A stretch of 64,000 bases of DNA from Roseobacter sp. (GTDB lineage: Bacteria > Pseudomonadota > Alphaproteobacteria > Rhodobacterales > Rhodobacteraceae): NCBI GenBank assembly GCA_015665415.1, contig JADFAE010000026.1:62001-126000 (forward strand), given 5' to 3'. The notes under the pieces were generated by a model. The model searched no databases. It saw only the letters and a program-made list of their open reading frames with translations, and was not told the DNA's origin. This document shows positions 1 through 9,290 of the stretch, one piece after another (the first letter of the stretch is position 1; each line of letters starts with the position of its first letter). The translations under genes were made by a program, and so were the position numbers.

Positions 1-351
1 ATCTTTGAGCTCGATCAGAAGCGGCACCTGGCCTGCCACCAGATCCAATACTTCGGCCAAAGTCGGAATGCCTTCGCCATCGCCGCCCGTCAGCGCAATC
101 CCGGCCAGTTCGGACTGACTTCGCAACCGGATCGCGCCCTTGGCTTCGGCCAGGCGATCCAGCGCATAGTCGTGAAAGACCATCGGCACATCATCGCTGG
201 ACAGCTGCAGATCGATCTCGATGGCATAGCCGCCGGCGATCGCCGCGCGAATGGCCGCGCGGCTGTTTTCCGGCCGCCCGTCCGTCACATCATGCAGGGC
301 ACGATGCGCAATCGGAACAGAGAGGAGTTGGACGGGCAGCTGCGGTCTCAT
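1..351 (-). CDS. Glycerophosphodiester phosphodiesterase, 3' end cut by window edge
   Basis: The 117 visible N-terminal residues carry the GDPD hallmark set: His16-Arg17, Glu28-Asn29-Ser30, the metal ligands Glu45 and Asp47 in EID, and His60-Asp61. Family members are cytoplasmic or periplasmic metal-dependent TIM-barrel enzymes that hydrolyse glycerophosphodiesters to sn-glycerol 3-phosphate and an alcohol. No signal peptide is seen, so a cytoplasmic enzyme is likely. The ATG at 351 overlaps the stop of the upstream RidA gene as ATGA, so the two are translationally coupled. The reading frame is open to base 1; the missing part lies outside the window. Family call is firm, substrate is inferred. 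Confidence 0.9.
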   Translation of the reverse strand, partial: MRPQLPVQLLSVPIAHRALHDVTDGRPENSRAAIRAAIAGGYAIEIDLQLSSDDVPMVFHDYALDRLAEAKGAIRLRSQSELAGIALTGGDGEGIPTLAEVLDLVAGQVPLLIELKD

Positions 352-806
352 TTGATCTGGAACACCGCGTCGATTTCCACCGCCACACCCAGTGGCAGCG
401 AAGGGGAGCTGACAGCAGACCGCGCATGACGTCCGGCATCGCCCAGCGCTTCGACCAAGAAGTCAGAGGCTCCGTTCACTACCTGTGGCTGCTGAGTGAA
501 ATCCGCTGTGGAATTCACAAAGGCCCCCAGTTTGACCACCCGCACCAGGCGTTCGAGATCACCACCACAAGCGGCCTTGAGCTGCGCCAACAGCGAAATG
601 GCGCAGCGTTTGGCTGCCGCCTGGCCCGCATCCACATCCAGGTCATCGCCCAGGGTGCCGGTGATCAGCCCGTTTTCATCAGCCGAGATCTGGCCAGAGA
701 CATAGACCATGTCGCCCGCCACAACAAAGGGCACATAATTGGCGGCCGGGGCCGGGGCCTCGGGCAGGGTGACGCCCAGTTCCTGCAGTTTTGCTTCGAT
801 GCTCAT
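348..806 (-). CDS. RidA/YjgF family protein
   Basis: A 152-residue protein of the RidA (YjgF/YER057c/UK114) superfamily. It has the family's VSGQIS strand near residue 37 and the C-terminal ARSAVS...LPLGVAVEI segment that holds the conserved arginine used to bind 2-imino or keto acid ligands. Archetypal RidA hydrolyses reactive enamines and imines made by PLP enzymes. At 152 residues it is longer than E. coli RidA (128), which fits one of the other Rid subfamilies, so deaminase activity is not certain. It sits 96 bp downstream of the HlyD gene and overlaps the GDPD gene by 4 bp, so it may belong to the secretion operon's transcript. Confidence 0.88.
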   Translation of the reverse strand: MSIEAKLQELGVTLPEAPAPAANYVPFVVAGDMVYVSGQISADENGLITGTLGDDLDVDAGQAAAKRCAISLLAQLKAACGGDLERLVRVVKLGAFVNSTADFTQQPQVVNGASDFLVEALGDAGRHARSAVSSPSLPLGVAVEIDAVFQIK

Positions 807-902
807 TGTCGCGCTCCTTCAAGCCAAGTTCGGCGGCGACGCTAGCGCCGAAGCGCGGCGGCGAAAAGAGCAAATCCGCAGCTAAGCGCTCCTAATCAGG
901 CT

Positions 903-2207
903 TCAGTCCTCGCGGAAGGCTTTGACGAAATAATCTGCCAATGGTTTGACCAGATAGGCCAGAGGCGAGCGATCCTGCGTGCGGATGTAACTTTCCACCG
1001 GCATGCCGGGGATCAGCACGGTCCCCGCGGGCAGCCGGTGCGCCTCCCCTTCGTTCAACTCGATTTCGGCGCGGTAGTAGGAAACCCGGGTGCCTTCGTC
1101 CTCAAATGCATCCGCCGAGACCTGGGTGACGGTGCCAAACAGATCCGGGGTGTTGCGCTGATCCAACGCAGAAAACCGTAGCGTCACATCCTGACCGACA
1201 TAGATCTGATCGATATCGGTGGGGGTGACCTGGGCTGCAATCACAAGGGGGCGATCCTGTGGCACCAGAAACAACACCGGATCGGCCGGACGAATGACCG
1301 AACGCGGGGTATGAACCTGCAGATCATAGACAATGCCGGACACAGGCGCGGTGATATCCAGCCGATCCAACCGCTCCAGCAGCGTGCGCCGATTTTCCAC
1401 CAGCTCCAGCTCCTGGTAGCGCAGATCGCGCAGCTGGGTGATCGCCTCCTCGCGCCGGGTGGAGCCCAGCTTCAGGATCTCGATTTCGGTTTCGGTGATC
1501 CGCCCCAGGGCCTGGGCCTCGCTGGCGACCAGCTCTCCCAATCGGCCACTCAGATCCGCCTGGGTGCGCCGCAGGTTAAGCACGGTGCCGGCCTGAGCCA
1601 GCCCGCGTTCCAGCAGCGTCACCTGATTGCGCAGCTCTTCGGCGATCAGCTCCAGCTGCAACTCCATCGAGTCCTGCTGCGCCTTGATCCCGGTGATCTG
1701 GTCCCCTGTCTGGGCGCTGCGCTTGTCCAGTTGCTCAATCTCGCGGCTGATGGATTCGCTGCGAGCCAGGAAGAGACGCCGCTGCCCCTCAACCAGATCG
1801 GCCACGTCAGGGCGCTCGGCCGCCATAGTCAATAGTGCCTCATCAAACACAACTCCCTCGCCGCTGTCCCGCTCCGCTTCCAACCGCCCCCGCCGCGCCA
1901 TCATTTCAAACAGCTGACCCTCGGTGATGGCCAATTGGGAGCGCAGCTCTTTGGCATCCAGACGCAAAAGCACCGCGCCATCCGCAACACGGTCGCCCTC
2001 TTCCACCAGGATTTCGGCGACAATGCCACCGTCCAGATGCTGCACCACCTGACGATTGCGGTCGACCTCGATGCGGCCCGTGGCAACAACCGCCCCGGCA
2101 ATCGAGGACATCACCGCCCAAGTGCCAAAGCCCCCCAGCAGGACCAGCAGACTAAGCGCCCCGATCATCAGCGGGCGACGGGCGGGCCATTCGCTTGCAA
2201 CGCTCAT
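903..2207 (-). CDS. HlyD-family periplasmic adaptor of a type I secretion system
   Basis: A 434-residue membrane fusion protein. It has a short cytoplasmic N-terminus, one membrane helix at about residues 12-35, a biotinyl-lipoyl-like half ([19 protein letters not shown]), a long helical hairpin rich in Glu, Gln, Arg and Leu at about 90-280, and a C-terminal beta-barrel domain ending near FVKAFRED. HlyD adaptors bridge the inner-membrane ABC exporter to an outer-membrane TolC channel. I chose the ATG at 2207 because it forms an ATGA overlap with the stop of the upstream ABC gene; a longer frame exists but only overlaps that gene. It forms an operon with the ABC exporter. No TolC gene and no RTX substrate gene are in view. 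Confidence 0.92.
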   Translation of the reverse strand: MSVASEWPARRPLMIGALSLLVLLGGFGTWAVMSSIAGAVVATGRIEVDRNRQVVQHLDGGIVAEILVEEGDRVADGAVLLRLDAKELRSQLAITEGQLFEMMARRGRLEAERDSGEGVVFDEALLTMAAERPDVADLVEGQRRLFLARSESISREIEQLDKRSAQTGDQITGIKAQQDSMELQLELIAEELRNQVTLLERGLAQAGTVLNLRRTQADLSGRLGELVASEAQALGRITETEIEILKLGSTRREEAITQLRDLRYQELELVENRRTLLERLDRLDITAPVSGIVYDLQVHTPRSVIRPADPVLFLVPQDRPLVIAAQVTPTDIDQIYVGQDVTLRFSALDQRNTPDLFGTVTQVSADAFEDEGTRVSYYRAEIELNEGEAHRLPAGTVLIPGMPVESYIRTQDRSPLAYLVKPLADYFVKAFRED

Positions 2208-3940
2208 TGCACCCCTCCTGCCGCGCCGGCGGATTTGCGAATGGTCTGATGGTTGGAGACCATCTCCTTGAGCACCTTGTCCTTGGGGCCAAAGGCCGTC
2301 TGCACACCCTTCTCTACCACCAGCAACATGTCGCATTCCTGAATGGCCGCGGGGCGGTGCGCCATGATCAGCACCGAGTTGCCTTCGGCCTTCAGCGTCT
2401 TGATCGCCGTGTTCAACGCCACAGAGCCCTCATTGTCGAGATTTGAATTGGGTTCATCCAGGATCACGATCACCGGCGCATCGTAAAGCGCGCGAGCCAG
2501 GGCAACCCGCTGCATCTGTCCGCCGGACAGGCGTCCACCGCCCGCCGAAACCCGGGTGTCATAGCCATCAGGCAGGCTGACGATCATCTCATGTGCCGCG
2601 GCCTTTTTGGCCGCCGCGACCACCTTTTCTGCATCCGGCTGCTCAGCCAGACGGGCAATATTCTGCGCTATGGTGCCCTCAAACAATTGCACCCGCTGCG
2701 GCAGATAGCCAAAGTGCCGACCCAAAACATCAGGATCATATTGATCAAGCGCCGCGCCATCCAAGCGTACGGTTCCGGTTGCCGGACGCCAGGCCCCGGT
2801 CAGCGCCTTGGCCAAAGTGGATTTTCCTGACCCCGAAGGCCCGATGATCCCGACCGCCTGCCCCGGCTCGACCCGCAGGTTTACCCCGCGCAGCTGTGGC
2901 CGGGTCTCGCCCGGCGGCACCACCGCCAGCGCCTGCACCTCCAGCCGGGCTGCGGGCTGTGGCAAGGCGGTGCGCTCACTTTCAGGCGGGACCTTGGACA
3001 AGAGTTCGGCCAGGGAATGCCAGCCCTTGATCGCGCGCTGCACCAGCGCCCATTGGCCCAGCCCCAATTCGATTGGTGCCAAGGCCCGCCCCATCAAGAT
3101 CGATCCGGCGATCATCGCCCCCGGCGACACCTCGCCCTGCAAGGCCAGATAGGCCCCAAGCCCCAGCATCGCCGATTGCAGAAACAACCGCAGTGTCTTG
3201 GTCAGCGTAGTGAACCCACCGCCGGTGTCATTCGCAGCCAGTGTGTCCTTCAGCGCCGCATTGCGGATTTTCTGCCAGCGCTGAAACGCTGCCCCCCGCA
3301 TCCCCATGGATTGGATCATCTCGGCCTCGCCACGGATTTCTTCCGACGAGAGATTGGCCCGATGCGCCGAGACCGCGGCCTGTTGTAACGGTTTACGGCT
3401 GAAGATCTGATTGAGCAGAGCAATCAGGATCAGCACCAGACCACCGCCCAGGGCCAACAGGCCCAGCCAGGGATGAAACAGTGCAATTCCGCCCAGAAAC
3501 AGCGGCGTCCAAGGCAGGTCAAACCCCGCCGCCAGAACCGGCGAAGACATCAGCCGCTGGATCGCTTCCAGATCACCGGTCCCGGTCTGCGCCACCGGAT
3601 CCTGTGCCACTGCAGTGCGCCGGACCATGGCGTCAAAAACCCGTCTATCCAGCTGTGCCTGAAAGCGGGCCCCGATTCGCGCCATCACCCGGCCGCGGAC
3701 ATAGTCCAGCACCCCCATCATCCCATAGAGGAACAACACCAGCAGCGAGAGCGCGACCAAGGTCGCCTCTGATCCGCTGCCAAGCACGCGATCATAGACC
3801 TGCATCATGTAAAGAGGGCCGGTAAGCATCAGCAAGTTCACAAAAAAACTGAACACCCCCACCGCCCAATAGAGCTGGCGGCTGGCCCGACGCGCGGTTG
3901 TCAGCTCATCATAACCTGATTTGAAAGATTTTTTTGTCAT
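2204..3940 (-). CDS. Type I secretion ABC exporter, fused permease/ATPase (PrtD type)
   Basis: A 578-residue half-transporter. The N-terminal membrane domain spans about residues 22-310 with clear helices near 25-45, 60-80 and 145-180. The nucleotide-binding domain follows, with Walker [10 protein letters not shown] at about 367, signature LSGGQ at about 475 and Walker B VIVILDEP at about 495. There is no N-terminal C39 peptidase or C39-like domain, and the length matches the PrtD/PrsD class that exports C-terminally signalled proteins such as RTX proteases and glycanases. Its stop overlaps the HlyD start. The passenger cannot be named from this window. Confidence 0.93.
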   Translation of the reverse strand: MTKKSFKSGYDELTTARRASRQLYWAVGVFSFFVNLLMLTGPLYMMQVYDRVLGSGSEATLVALSLLVLFLYGMMGVLDYVRGRVMARIGARFQAQLDRRVFDAMVRRTAVAQDPVAQTGTGDLEAIQRLMSSPVLAAGFDLPWTPLFLGGIALFHPWLGLLALGGGLVLILIALLNQIFSRKPLQQAAVSAHRANLSSEEIRGEAEMIQSMGMRGAAFQRWQKIRNAALKDTLAANDTGGGFTTLTKTLRLFLQSAMLGLGAYLALQGEVSPGAMIAGSILMGRALAPIELGLGQWALVQRAIKGWHSLAELLSKVPPESERTALPQPAARLEVQALAVVPPGETRPQLRGVNLRVEPGQAVGIIGPSGSGKSTLAKALTGAWRPATGTVRLDGAALDQYDPDVLGRHFGYLPQRVQLFEGTIAQNIARLAEQPDAEKVVAAAKKAAAHEMIVSLPDGYDTRVSAGGGRLSGGQMQRVALARALYDAPVIVILDEPNSNLDNEGSVALNTAIKTLKAEGNSVLIMAHRPAAIQECDMLLVVEKGVQTAFGPKDKVLKEMVSNHQTIRKSAGAAGGVQ

Positions 3941-4135
3941 GTTGCCTATGCATTACCTGTTCAATCGGGCTGCGACACATTAAACCCATCGCCAACTTAG
4001 CGCCCTTAGGGCAACCTGTTCCGAATCTGCCACAAAGCTGCAAACAAATTGCTGTTGAATTGGGAACCTGTCGGTTTCTCCCTAAATAGAATGCTCGTGT
4101 TTCTCAAATTGCGACTCAAGTGGATCACAACCCGT

Positions 4136-4897
4136 ATGCGAATTTTTGCCAAGCCTCGTTTCGTCTTTGCTGCACTTGCCCTGATCTTGTCAACGGCGGG
4201 TTGCGCAACCCAAAGCCCCGAAGCCAAGGCCGCGGGCGAAGTCTTTGACCCCTATGAGAACACCAACCGGTCCGTACATGACTTCAATCTGGCGGTAGAC
4301 CGTTATGCCTTCCGCCCCGCCTCCAAGGGATATGTGGCCATCGTCCCGGACCCCATGGTGACCAGTTTCTCGTCCTTTGCGGAAAACCTGTCGATGCCGG
4401 GTCAGGCGGTGAATGCCCTGTTGCAAGGCAATTTCAAGATGGCAGGTCATGCCTTGTTTCGCTTTACCGTGAACTCCACCGTCGGCTTCCTCGGTCTTGC
4501 GGATCCTGCAACCGAGTTTGAAATCCCCCAAGTGAACACAGATTTTGGCAAGACGCTTGCCGTCTGGGGGGTCGGTGAAGGCGCCTATGTGGAGTTGCCG
4601 CTCTATGGTCCTTCTACGGCCCGTGATGCCACCGGCATTTTGGTCGACTTCTTCACCAACCCGATTGGCTACGCTCGGAACAATCCCGCCGATAACATCA
4701 GTGTCTACGCAGAAGTGGTGCGTCGCATGGGGGATCGTGGCAGATATTCCGATACCGTGGATTCGATTCTTTATGAAAGTGCCGACAGCTATGCGCAGGC
4801 CAGACTGCTTTATTTGCAGAACCGCCGCTTCCAGCTAGGCGAAACTGCCGAAATCAGCGAGATCGATCCCTTTGAACTGGATACCGAAGGATTTTAA
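4136..4897 (+). CDS. mlaA: MlaA/VacJ family outer-membrane lipoprotein
   Basis: A 253-residue lipoprotein. The ATG at 4136 gives a clean lipoprotein signal: basic start MRIFAKPR, a hydrophobic stretch, and lipobox STAGC with Cys23 as the lipidated residue; two upstream ATGs (4049, 4091) would only add a non-signal extension. The mature part has the MlaA hallmark DPYENTNRSVHDFN followed by the compact helical domain. In E. coli MlaA sits in the outer membrane with porins and passes mislocalised phospholipid to periplasmic MlaC. The next gene, overlapping by one base, is an MlaC homologue, so the pair is the outer half of the Mla pathway. MlaFED is not in the window. Confidence 0.92.
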   Translation: MRIFAKPRFVFAALALILSTAGCATQSPEAKAAGEVFDPYENTNRSVHDFNLAVDRYAFRPASKGYVAIVPDPMVTSFSSFAENLSMPGQAVNALLQGNFKMAGHALFRFTVNSTVGFLGLADPATEFEIPQVNTDFGKTLAVWGVGEGAYVELPLYGPSTARDATGILVDFFTNPIGYARNNPADNISVYAEVVRRMGDRGRYSDTVDSILYESADSYAQARLLYLQNRRFQLGETAEISEIDPFELDTEGF

Positions 4898-5487
4898 TGA
4901 TGCATCGCCGCACATTTTTGACTGGCCTTAGCGCCAGCGCAGCAGTGGCCCCTGGCGCGCTTTGGGCCTTGAACGAAAACGGTGCCACCAAGCTGATCAA
5001 CAGCCTGGTCAAGGACATCAACAAAGTGATCGCTTCGGGCAAGGCTGAAACTGCCATGTTCCGTGAGTTCGAGCGGATCTTCAAACGCTACAGTGACACC
5101 TCTTACATCGCCGCCTATGCGCTGGGCGTGGATGCACGTCGCGCCTCTTCGGCACAAAAGAAAGCCTTCTCCAAGGCGTTCCAGGTCTATATCTCGCGCA
5201 AATACGGCAAACGTTTCCGGGAATTCATCGGCGGCAGCCTTGAGGTCAAGAGTGTCAAACAGGTGAAGAAATGGTACGAGGTCAGCACCATTGCCCGCCT
5301 GCAGGGCCAGTCCCCCTTTGAGGTCACCTTCCTGGTCTCGGACCGCTCCGGCAAGGACCTCTTCTTCAACATGTATATCGAAGGCGTGAACCTGCTGCTG
5401 ACCGAACGCACTGAAATCGGTGCCATTCTGGACCGCAGCAAAGGCGATATCGACGCCATGATCGCGGAGCTGCAGCGTCAGAGCTGA
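4897..5487 (+). CDS. mlaC: MlaC/Ttg2D family periplasmic phospholipid carrier
   Basis: A 196-residue exported protein. The N-terminus MMHRRTFLTGLSASAAVAPG contains an RRTFL twin-arginine motif and a short hydrophobic stretch, so Tat export is likely rather than Sec. The rest fits the MlaC (Tol_Tol_Ttg2) family, with repeated helices around residues 30-90 and the KKWYEVSTIARLQGQSPFEVTFLV beta-sheet region. MlaC shuttles phospholipid between MlaA and the MlaFEDB complex. The start overlaps the mlaA stop as TAATG; a second ATG follows directly at 4900. A terminator hairpin lies about 25 bp after the stop, so mlaA-mlaC looks like a complete transcription unit. Confidence 0.9.
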   Translation: MMHRRTFLTGLSASAAVAPGALWALNENGATKLINSLVKDINKVIASGKAETAMFREFERIFKRYSDTSYIAAYALGVDARRASSAQKKAFSKAFQVYISRKYGKRFREFIGGSLEVKSVKQVKKWYEVSTIARLQGQSPFEVTFLVSDRSGKDLFFNMYIEGVNLLLTERTEIGAILDRSKGDIDAMIAELQRQS

Positions 5488-5511
5488 TACGGTCCAAAAG
5501 CAGCCAACAAA

Positions 5512-5531
5512 GGGCTCCCTTGCGGGAGCCC
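5512..5531 (+). terminator. Hairpin downstream of mlaC (copy 1 of a repeated terminator)
   Basis: GGGCTCCC, loop TTGC, GGGAGCCC: a perfect 8-bp stem 24 bp after the mlaC stop. There is no T-tract after it, so it may stop RNA polymerase weakly or protect the 3' end. The same core occurs again at 6352-6369. Confidence 0.6.
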
Positions 5532-5661
5532 CAAACTGTTCACAAAACTCAACACAGCCCATCTATGGCTTCGGCCATTGTTTGAGGCGCTGTTATTACT
5601 CGGAAACCTGGACTTTGAATGATATGAGTCTCCGAAAGTGGTTTTCGCGGGGGTATTGTGA

Positions 5662-6296
5662 ATGGAAGTTTTCAACGCACTTGCCGCGATCATTGTCGTT
5701 ACGGTTGCGGGATGGCTTTCACCCGGGCCGAATATGCTAGCCGTGATGAGAGCTTCGCTATCGCATGGCAGGCTGAACGGTATGGCCGTCGGAATTGGCC
5801 TCACTGTCGGAAATTTGCTTTGGCTTGTCCTGGGCCTGTCAGGGGCACGCTGTTGTTTGAAATCTTCCCGACAGCCGTCTTCGTTCTCAAGCTTGTTGGA
5901 GCAAGCTATCTGATTTGGATGGGAGTAAAGTCGCTGAAAGCGTCGCTTTCAACACCGGCTGAACAGGCACCGGTCTCATCTGATGGAAATAGCTTGATGG
6001 CCGCTGCCAAGATCGGTGTCATTGTCGCTCTGACCAACCCCAAGTCGGCTCTGTTTTTTGGATCCGTGTTTGCGACCTTTGTCCCAGCGGATGCCTCACT
6101 CTTCCTCTTGGTCCTTATAACGGTGATCTGTTGCGTTCAGAGCGCCCTTCAGCATGCAATTACTGCGACCGTGTTTTCGACCCGGCCAGCCACAAGGTTC
6201 TTTGCAACATTTCAACGGTGGATAACGGGCGTCTTTGGGCTTTTGTTCATTGGAATGGGTGGAACAGTGGCTGCGTCAGCTTTGCGCAATCAATAG
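5662..6296 (+). pseudogene. LysE/RhtB family amino-acid exporter, disrupted by a frameshift
   Basis: Residues from 5662 read as a LysE/RhtB exporter N-terminus (hydrophobic helix, then WLSPGPNMLAVM, the family's SPGPN signature, then helix GIGLTVGNLLWLVLGLSG). The frame then breaks and the rest of the family, from TLLFEIFPTAVFVLKLVGASYLIWMG through NPKSALFFGS to the C-terminal helix ending RNQ, continues in another frame to 6296. The break lies at a run of four G at 5842-5845; one extra G would restore a continuous protein of about 211 residues (..GLSGGTLLFEIFP..). So this is either a recent single-base deletion in a homopolymer or a sequencing error. If real, the exporter would be truncated after its second helix. 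Members export amino acids such as lysine, threonine or homoserine lactone. Confidence 0.8.
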
Positions 6297-6347
6297 TCAG
6301 CCAGTCCTCCATGCGCCCGCCAAAATGCTGAACTTTGCCTACAGTTT

Positions 6348-6374
6348 AAAAGGCTCCCTTGCGGGAGCCCTTTT
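6348..6374 (+). terminator. Bidirectional terminator between the LysE remnant and the PBP gene (copy 2)
   Basis: AAAA, then GGCTCCC-TTGC-GGGAGCC, then CTTTT. The 7-bp GC stem is flanked by A-run and T-run, so it can terminate transcription from both converging genes. Its 19-base core is identical to that of the hairpin after mlaC. Confidence 0.75.
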
Positions 6375-6417
6375 CATTTCAGATGCCCGCTAAAACAGCG
6401 TCGCGCTGGCATCTGGC

Positions 6418-8667
6418 CTAGTTGGTGCCAAAGAGGTCGCGTAGCAACCCATCCACCGCGCGACCCAGTTCGTTGCCAGGACGCCGCCGCTCGCGGCGGG
6501 TGGGGGTTGGCTGCACGGGCGGCGCGATGGGCTCTGGCGCCACCATCGGCAGCGGCTTGGGTGGCAGCCCCTCATGCACCCGCACCATGGCCTCGTGCCA
6601 GATCTCTGCGGGCAACCCACCGCCAGTCACCCCGCTAAGCGGCGTGTTGTCGTCATAGCCCATCCAGACACCAGCGACATAATCCGCGGTAAAGCCAATG
6701 AACCAGGCATCCCGTGCGGCCTGGGTGGTGCCGGATTTACCCGCCGCCTGCCAGCCGGGGATCTGCGCCCGCCGTCCGGTGCCTTCGGCTATCACCTTCT
6801 CCATCATCCAGACCAGCTGCTTTGCCGCCTGCGGACGGATCACCCGTTCTCCCATGCCACCGCTGCGTCCCATCAGCGGCTCATTGTCCGTCACCAGCCG
6901 CAGCTCGCTGACACCATAAGGCGTCACCGAAGAGCCGCCATTGAGGATCCCGGCATAGGCGCCAGTCATTTCCAGCAGGGTGCTCTCAGAGGCCCCCAGG
7001 GCCAGCGCCGGCCCCTCGGCCATGGCGTTATCGATGCCAAAATCGCTGGCCACGCGGCGGACAAGATCACGGCCCACCGCCTCGGACATTTTCACTGCCG
7101 GTATGTTCAGTGAATCCCGCAGGGCCCGGGTCAGGGTGACTTCACCGTAGTATTTGCGCGTATAGTTCTTTGGACACCACTCGCCCGATCCCGGCACATC
7201 CAGGCAATAGGGCGCATCCAGCACCAGATCCAGCGGCGAATATCCCAGCTCCAGCGCCGTGGCATAGACAAAGGGTTTGAAGGCCGACCCGGTCTGGCGC
7301 TTGGCCTGGGTGGCGCGGTTGAACACGCCCGAGACCCGGGTCCTGCGCCCGCCCACCATGGCCCGCACCGCGCCATCGGCGCTCATCACCACGATCGCGG
7401 CCTGCGCCTTGGAGCCTTCGCGTACCTTATTCTCAAAGACATAGGTCAGCGCCTCTTCGGCCGCGCGTTGCAACCGCTGGTCCATGGTGGTGCGGATCAC
7501 CACATCTTCGGTGGTTGAGGTTCCAAAATAGCTTGGCACACTGTCCATGACCCAATCGGCAAAATAGCCTCCCGCGCGCGCCTCGGCTGCCGCGCTCAGC
7601 TGTGCCGGATTGTCCTGCCCCGCCTTGGTTTCGGCGGTGCTGAGGTAGCCCTGTTCCTGCATCAGCCGCAGCACGGTGGCGGCGCGATCCTGTGAGCGTT
7701 TGAGATTGTTGGTGGGCGCCAACGAAGACGGAGCAGTCAACAACCCGGCCAGCATTGCGCCCTCGGCTGCACTCAGCTGATTGGCGGATTTGCCAAAGTA
7801 GCGCTGTGCCGCCGCCTCGGCCCCATAGGCACCGCCGCCCATGTAGGCGCGGTTCATATAGATCGAGAGGATCTCATCCTTGGTGTATTTGGCTTCCATG
7901 GCCAGGGCGTAGATCGCCTCTGTACCTTTGCGCCACAAAGAGCCCTGGCGGCAATCCTTTTCATAGGCGGCCTCGTTCTCCCATTCCGTCGGATCATAGA
8001 CCCGTCCGAGGCAGAGCAGCTTGGCCGTCTGCTGGGTGATGGTAGAGCCGCCATGGCCCGACAGCGGACCGCGCCCCTCGCTGAGGTTGATGCGCACCGC
8101 CGAGGCCACACCACGCGGCGAGATGCCAAAATGGCGGTAGAAGCGTTTGTCCTCGGTGGCGACAATGGCGTTTTTCAAATGCGGAGAGACTGTATCAGCG
8201 GTCACGACGCCGCCGAACTGATCGCCACGCCAGGCAAAGACTTCGCCCTCATGGTCCAACATGGTGACGGAGCCACGCGCCCGGCCATCCAGCAGGGTCG
8301 CGACCTCCGGCAATTTCAGGGTCTGATAGCCGACCGCCAGCGCCACCAGGGTGATGCAAATCATCCCGACCCGCCAGGTAAATCCCCAGATCAGCCGCAA
8401 CAGCCAGCGAAACGGTGCCAGCAAAGTCCCGATCACGCCACGTGGCTTGCGCGCGCCACTGCGGCCTGAGGGCTTGGCCCGTTTGGCAGCCGATGTCTTG
8501 GTTCGAGGCTTGGGCTTTGGTTTAGGTCGCGGCTTGGGTTTGGATGAAAACAGCCCCCAAAACCCGCCTGCCGATTTGGCACCAGGTCTTTTTGCGGGTC
8601 TCTTTGCCCCGCTCTTTGCATAGCGTTTGTCCGCCACCAGCGGCCCACGCCCTGATCCTTGCGCCAT
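6418..8667 (-). CDS. Class A penicillin-binding protein (PBP1A-type glycosyltransferase/transpeptidase)
   Basis: A 749-residue bifunctional peptidoglycan synthase. Residues 1-80 form a basic cytoplasmic tail with a Lys-Pro repeat (KPKPRPKPKPKPRTK, about 43-57). One membrane anchor lies at about 85-113. The glycosyltransferase domain (about 140-320) has the catalytic Glu172 in ATEDKRFYRHFG and the GGSTITQQ motif near 207. The transpeptidase domain has the nucleophile Ser461-x-x-Lys464 (SAFK), SLN at 519-521 and Lys644-Ser-Gly-Thr (KSGT, the usual KTG with Ser). A Gly/Pro-rich tail follows. The gene stands alone between a shared terminator and the glnK promoter region. It polymerises and crosslinks glycan strands in the periplasm. 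Confidence 0.94.
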   Translation of the reverse strand: MAQGSGRGPLVADKRYAKSGAKRPAKRPGAKSAGGFWGLFSSKPKPRPKPKPKPRTKTSAAKRAKPSGRSGARKPRGVIGTLLAPFRWLLRLIWGFTWRVGMICITLVALAVGYQTLKLPEVATLLDGRARGSVTMLDHEGEVFAWRGDQFGGVVTADTVSPHLKNAIVATEDKRFYRHFGISPRGVASAVRINLSEGRGPLSGHGGSTITQQTAKLLCLGRVYDPTEWENEAAYEKDCRQGSLWRKGTEAIYALAMEAKYTKDEILSIYMNRAYMGGGAYGAEAAAQRYFGKSANQLSAAEGAMLAGLLTAPSSLAPTNNLKRSQDRAATVLRLMQEQGYLSTAETKAGQDNPAQLSAAAEARAGGYFADWVMDSVPSYFGTSTTEDVVIRTTMDQRLQRAAEEALTYVFENKVREGSKAQAAIVVMSADGAVRAMVGGRRTRVSGVFNRATQAKRQTGSAFKPFVYATALELGYSPLDLVLDAPYCLDVPGSGEWCPKNYTRKYYGEVTLTRALRDSLNIPAVKMSEAVGRDLVRRVASDFGIDNAMAEGPALALGASESTLLEMTGAYAGILNGGSSVTPYGVSELRLVTDNEPLMGRSGGMGERVIRPQAAKQLVWMMEKVIAEGTGRRAQIPGWQAAGKSGTTQAARDAWFIGFTADYVAGVWMGYDDNTPLSGVTGGGLPAEIWHEAMVRVHEGLPPKPLPMVAPEPIAPPVQPTPTRRERRRPGNELGRAVDGLLRDLFGTN

Positions 8668-8928
8668 CTCGAAAGTCCTGCCCGGTTTGCCCGTTTTGGC
8701 TAGTCTAGCGGTTTGGTATGGGTTTGTAGAGAGGCCGATTGAGGGGAATTTTCCTTCCCTCAGCGCTCAAAATTCAGGCGAAAGCCCATTTTTGCGCGGT
8801 TTTTTCAGCCGCACACCTGCTGCCGCACCAGCAAAAAGCCTCCTCCGGTTCCCCCGACTCGATGCCTCCGTTTTGCTGCAGGTGCAAAATCACCAAACAA
8901 ATGGCCGTTCCCAAGAGAGGATGCCGAA

Positions 8929-9267
8929 ATGAAAATGATCATAGCTGCCATCAAACCCTTCAAACTGGAGGACGTCCGCGAAGCGCTGACAGGCATCGGC
9001 GTCTCTGGGTTGATGGTCACCGAAATCAAGGGCTTTGGTGCCCAGGCGGGTCACACGGAGATCTACCGTGGTGCCGAATACGAAGTGAACTTTGTCCCCA
9101 AACTGAAGCTGGAAATCATCGTGCCCGCCGGTCTCGCGGATCAGGTGGTCGAGACCATCGCCAGCACCGCCCGCACCGGCAAGATCGGCGACGGCAAGAT
9201 CTTTGTTCTCGACGTGGAGCACGCCCTGCGGGTGCGCACCGGCGAAACCAATCAAGACGCGCTTTGA
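8929..9267 (+). CDS. glnK: PII nitrogen-regulatory signal protein
   Basis: A 112-residue PII protein of canonical length. The T-loop reads YRGAEYEVNF and puts the uridylylation tyrosine at position 51, exactly as in E. coli GlnB/GlnK; the C-terminal signature TGKIGDGKIFV is also present. PII trimers sense ATP/ADP, 2-oxoglutarate and, through uridylylation, glutamine. Because amtB follows after 23 bp, I use the name glnK: in this arrangement the protein binds AmtB and blocks ammonium uptake when nitrogen is plentiful. The start is supported by GAGAGG about 10 bp upstream. I see no clear sigma-54 promoter in the 260 bp before it. Confidence 0.95.
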   Translation: MKMIIAAIKPFKLEDVREALTGIGVSGLMVTEIKGFGAQAGHTEIYRGAEYEVNFVPKLKLEIIVPAGLADQVVETIASTARTGKIGDGKIFVLDVEHALRVRTGETNQDAL

Positions 9268-9290
9268 GCGCCGCATTCGGAGGAAAACTC

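Noticed and set aside
4054-4092. Sigma-70 promoter TTGGGA-17-TAAATA before mlaA
   Set aside because: Spacing is right but both hexamers are poor matches, so I did not list it.
8668-8928. Sigma-54 or NtrC promoter before glnK-amtB
   Set aside because: No GG-N10-GC element of the right form was found; GGTG-CAAAAT-CACC at 8881 is too short to call an NtrC site.
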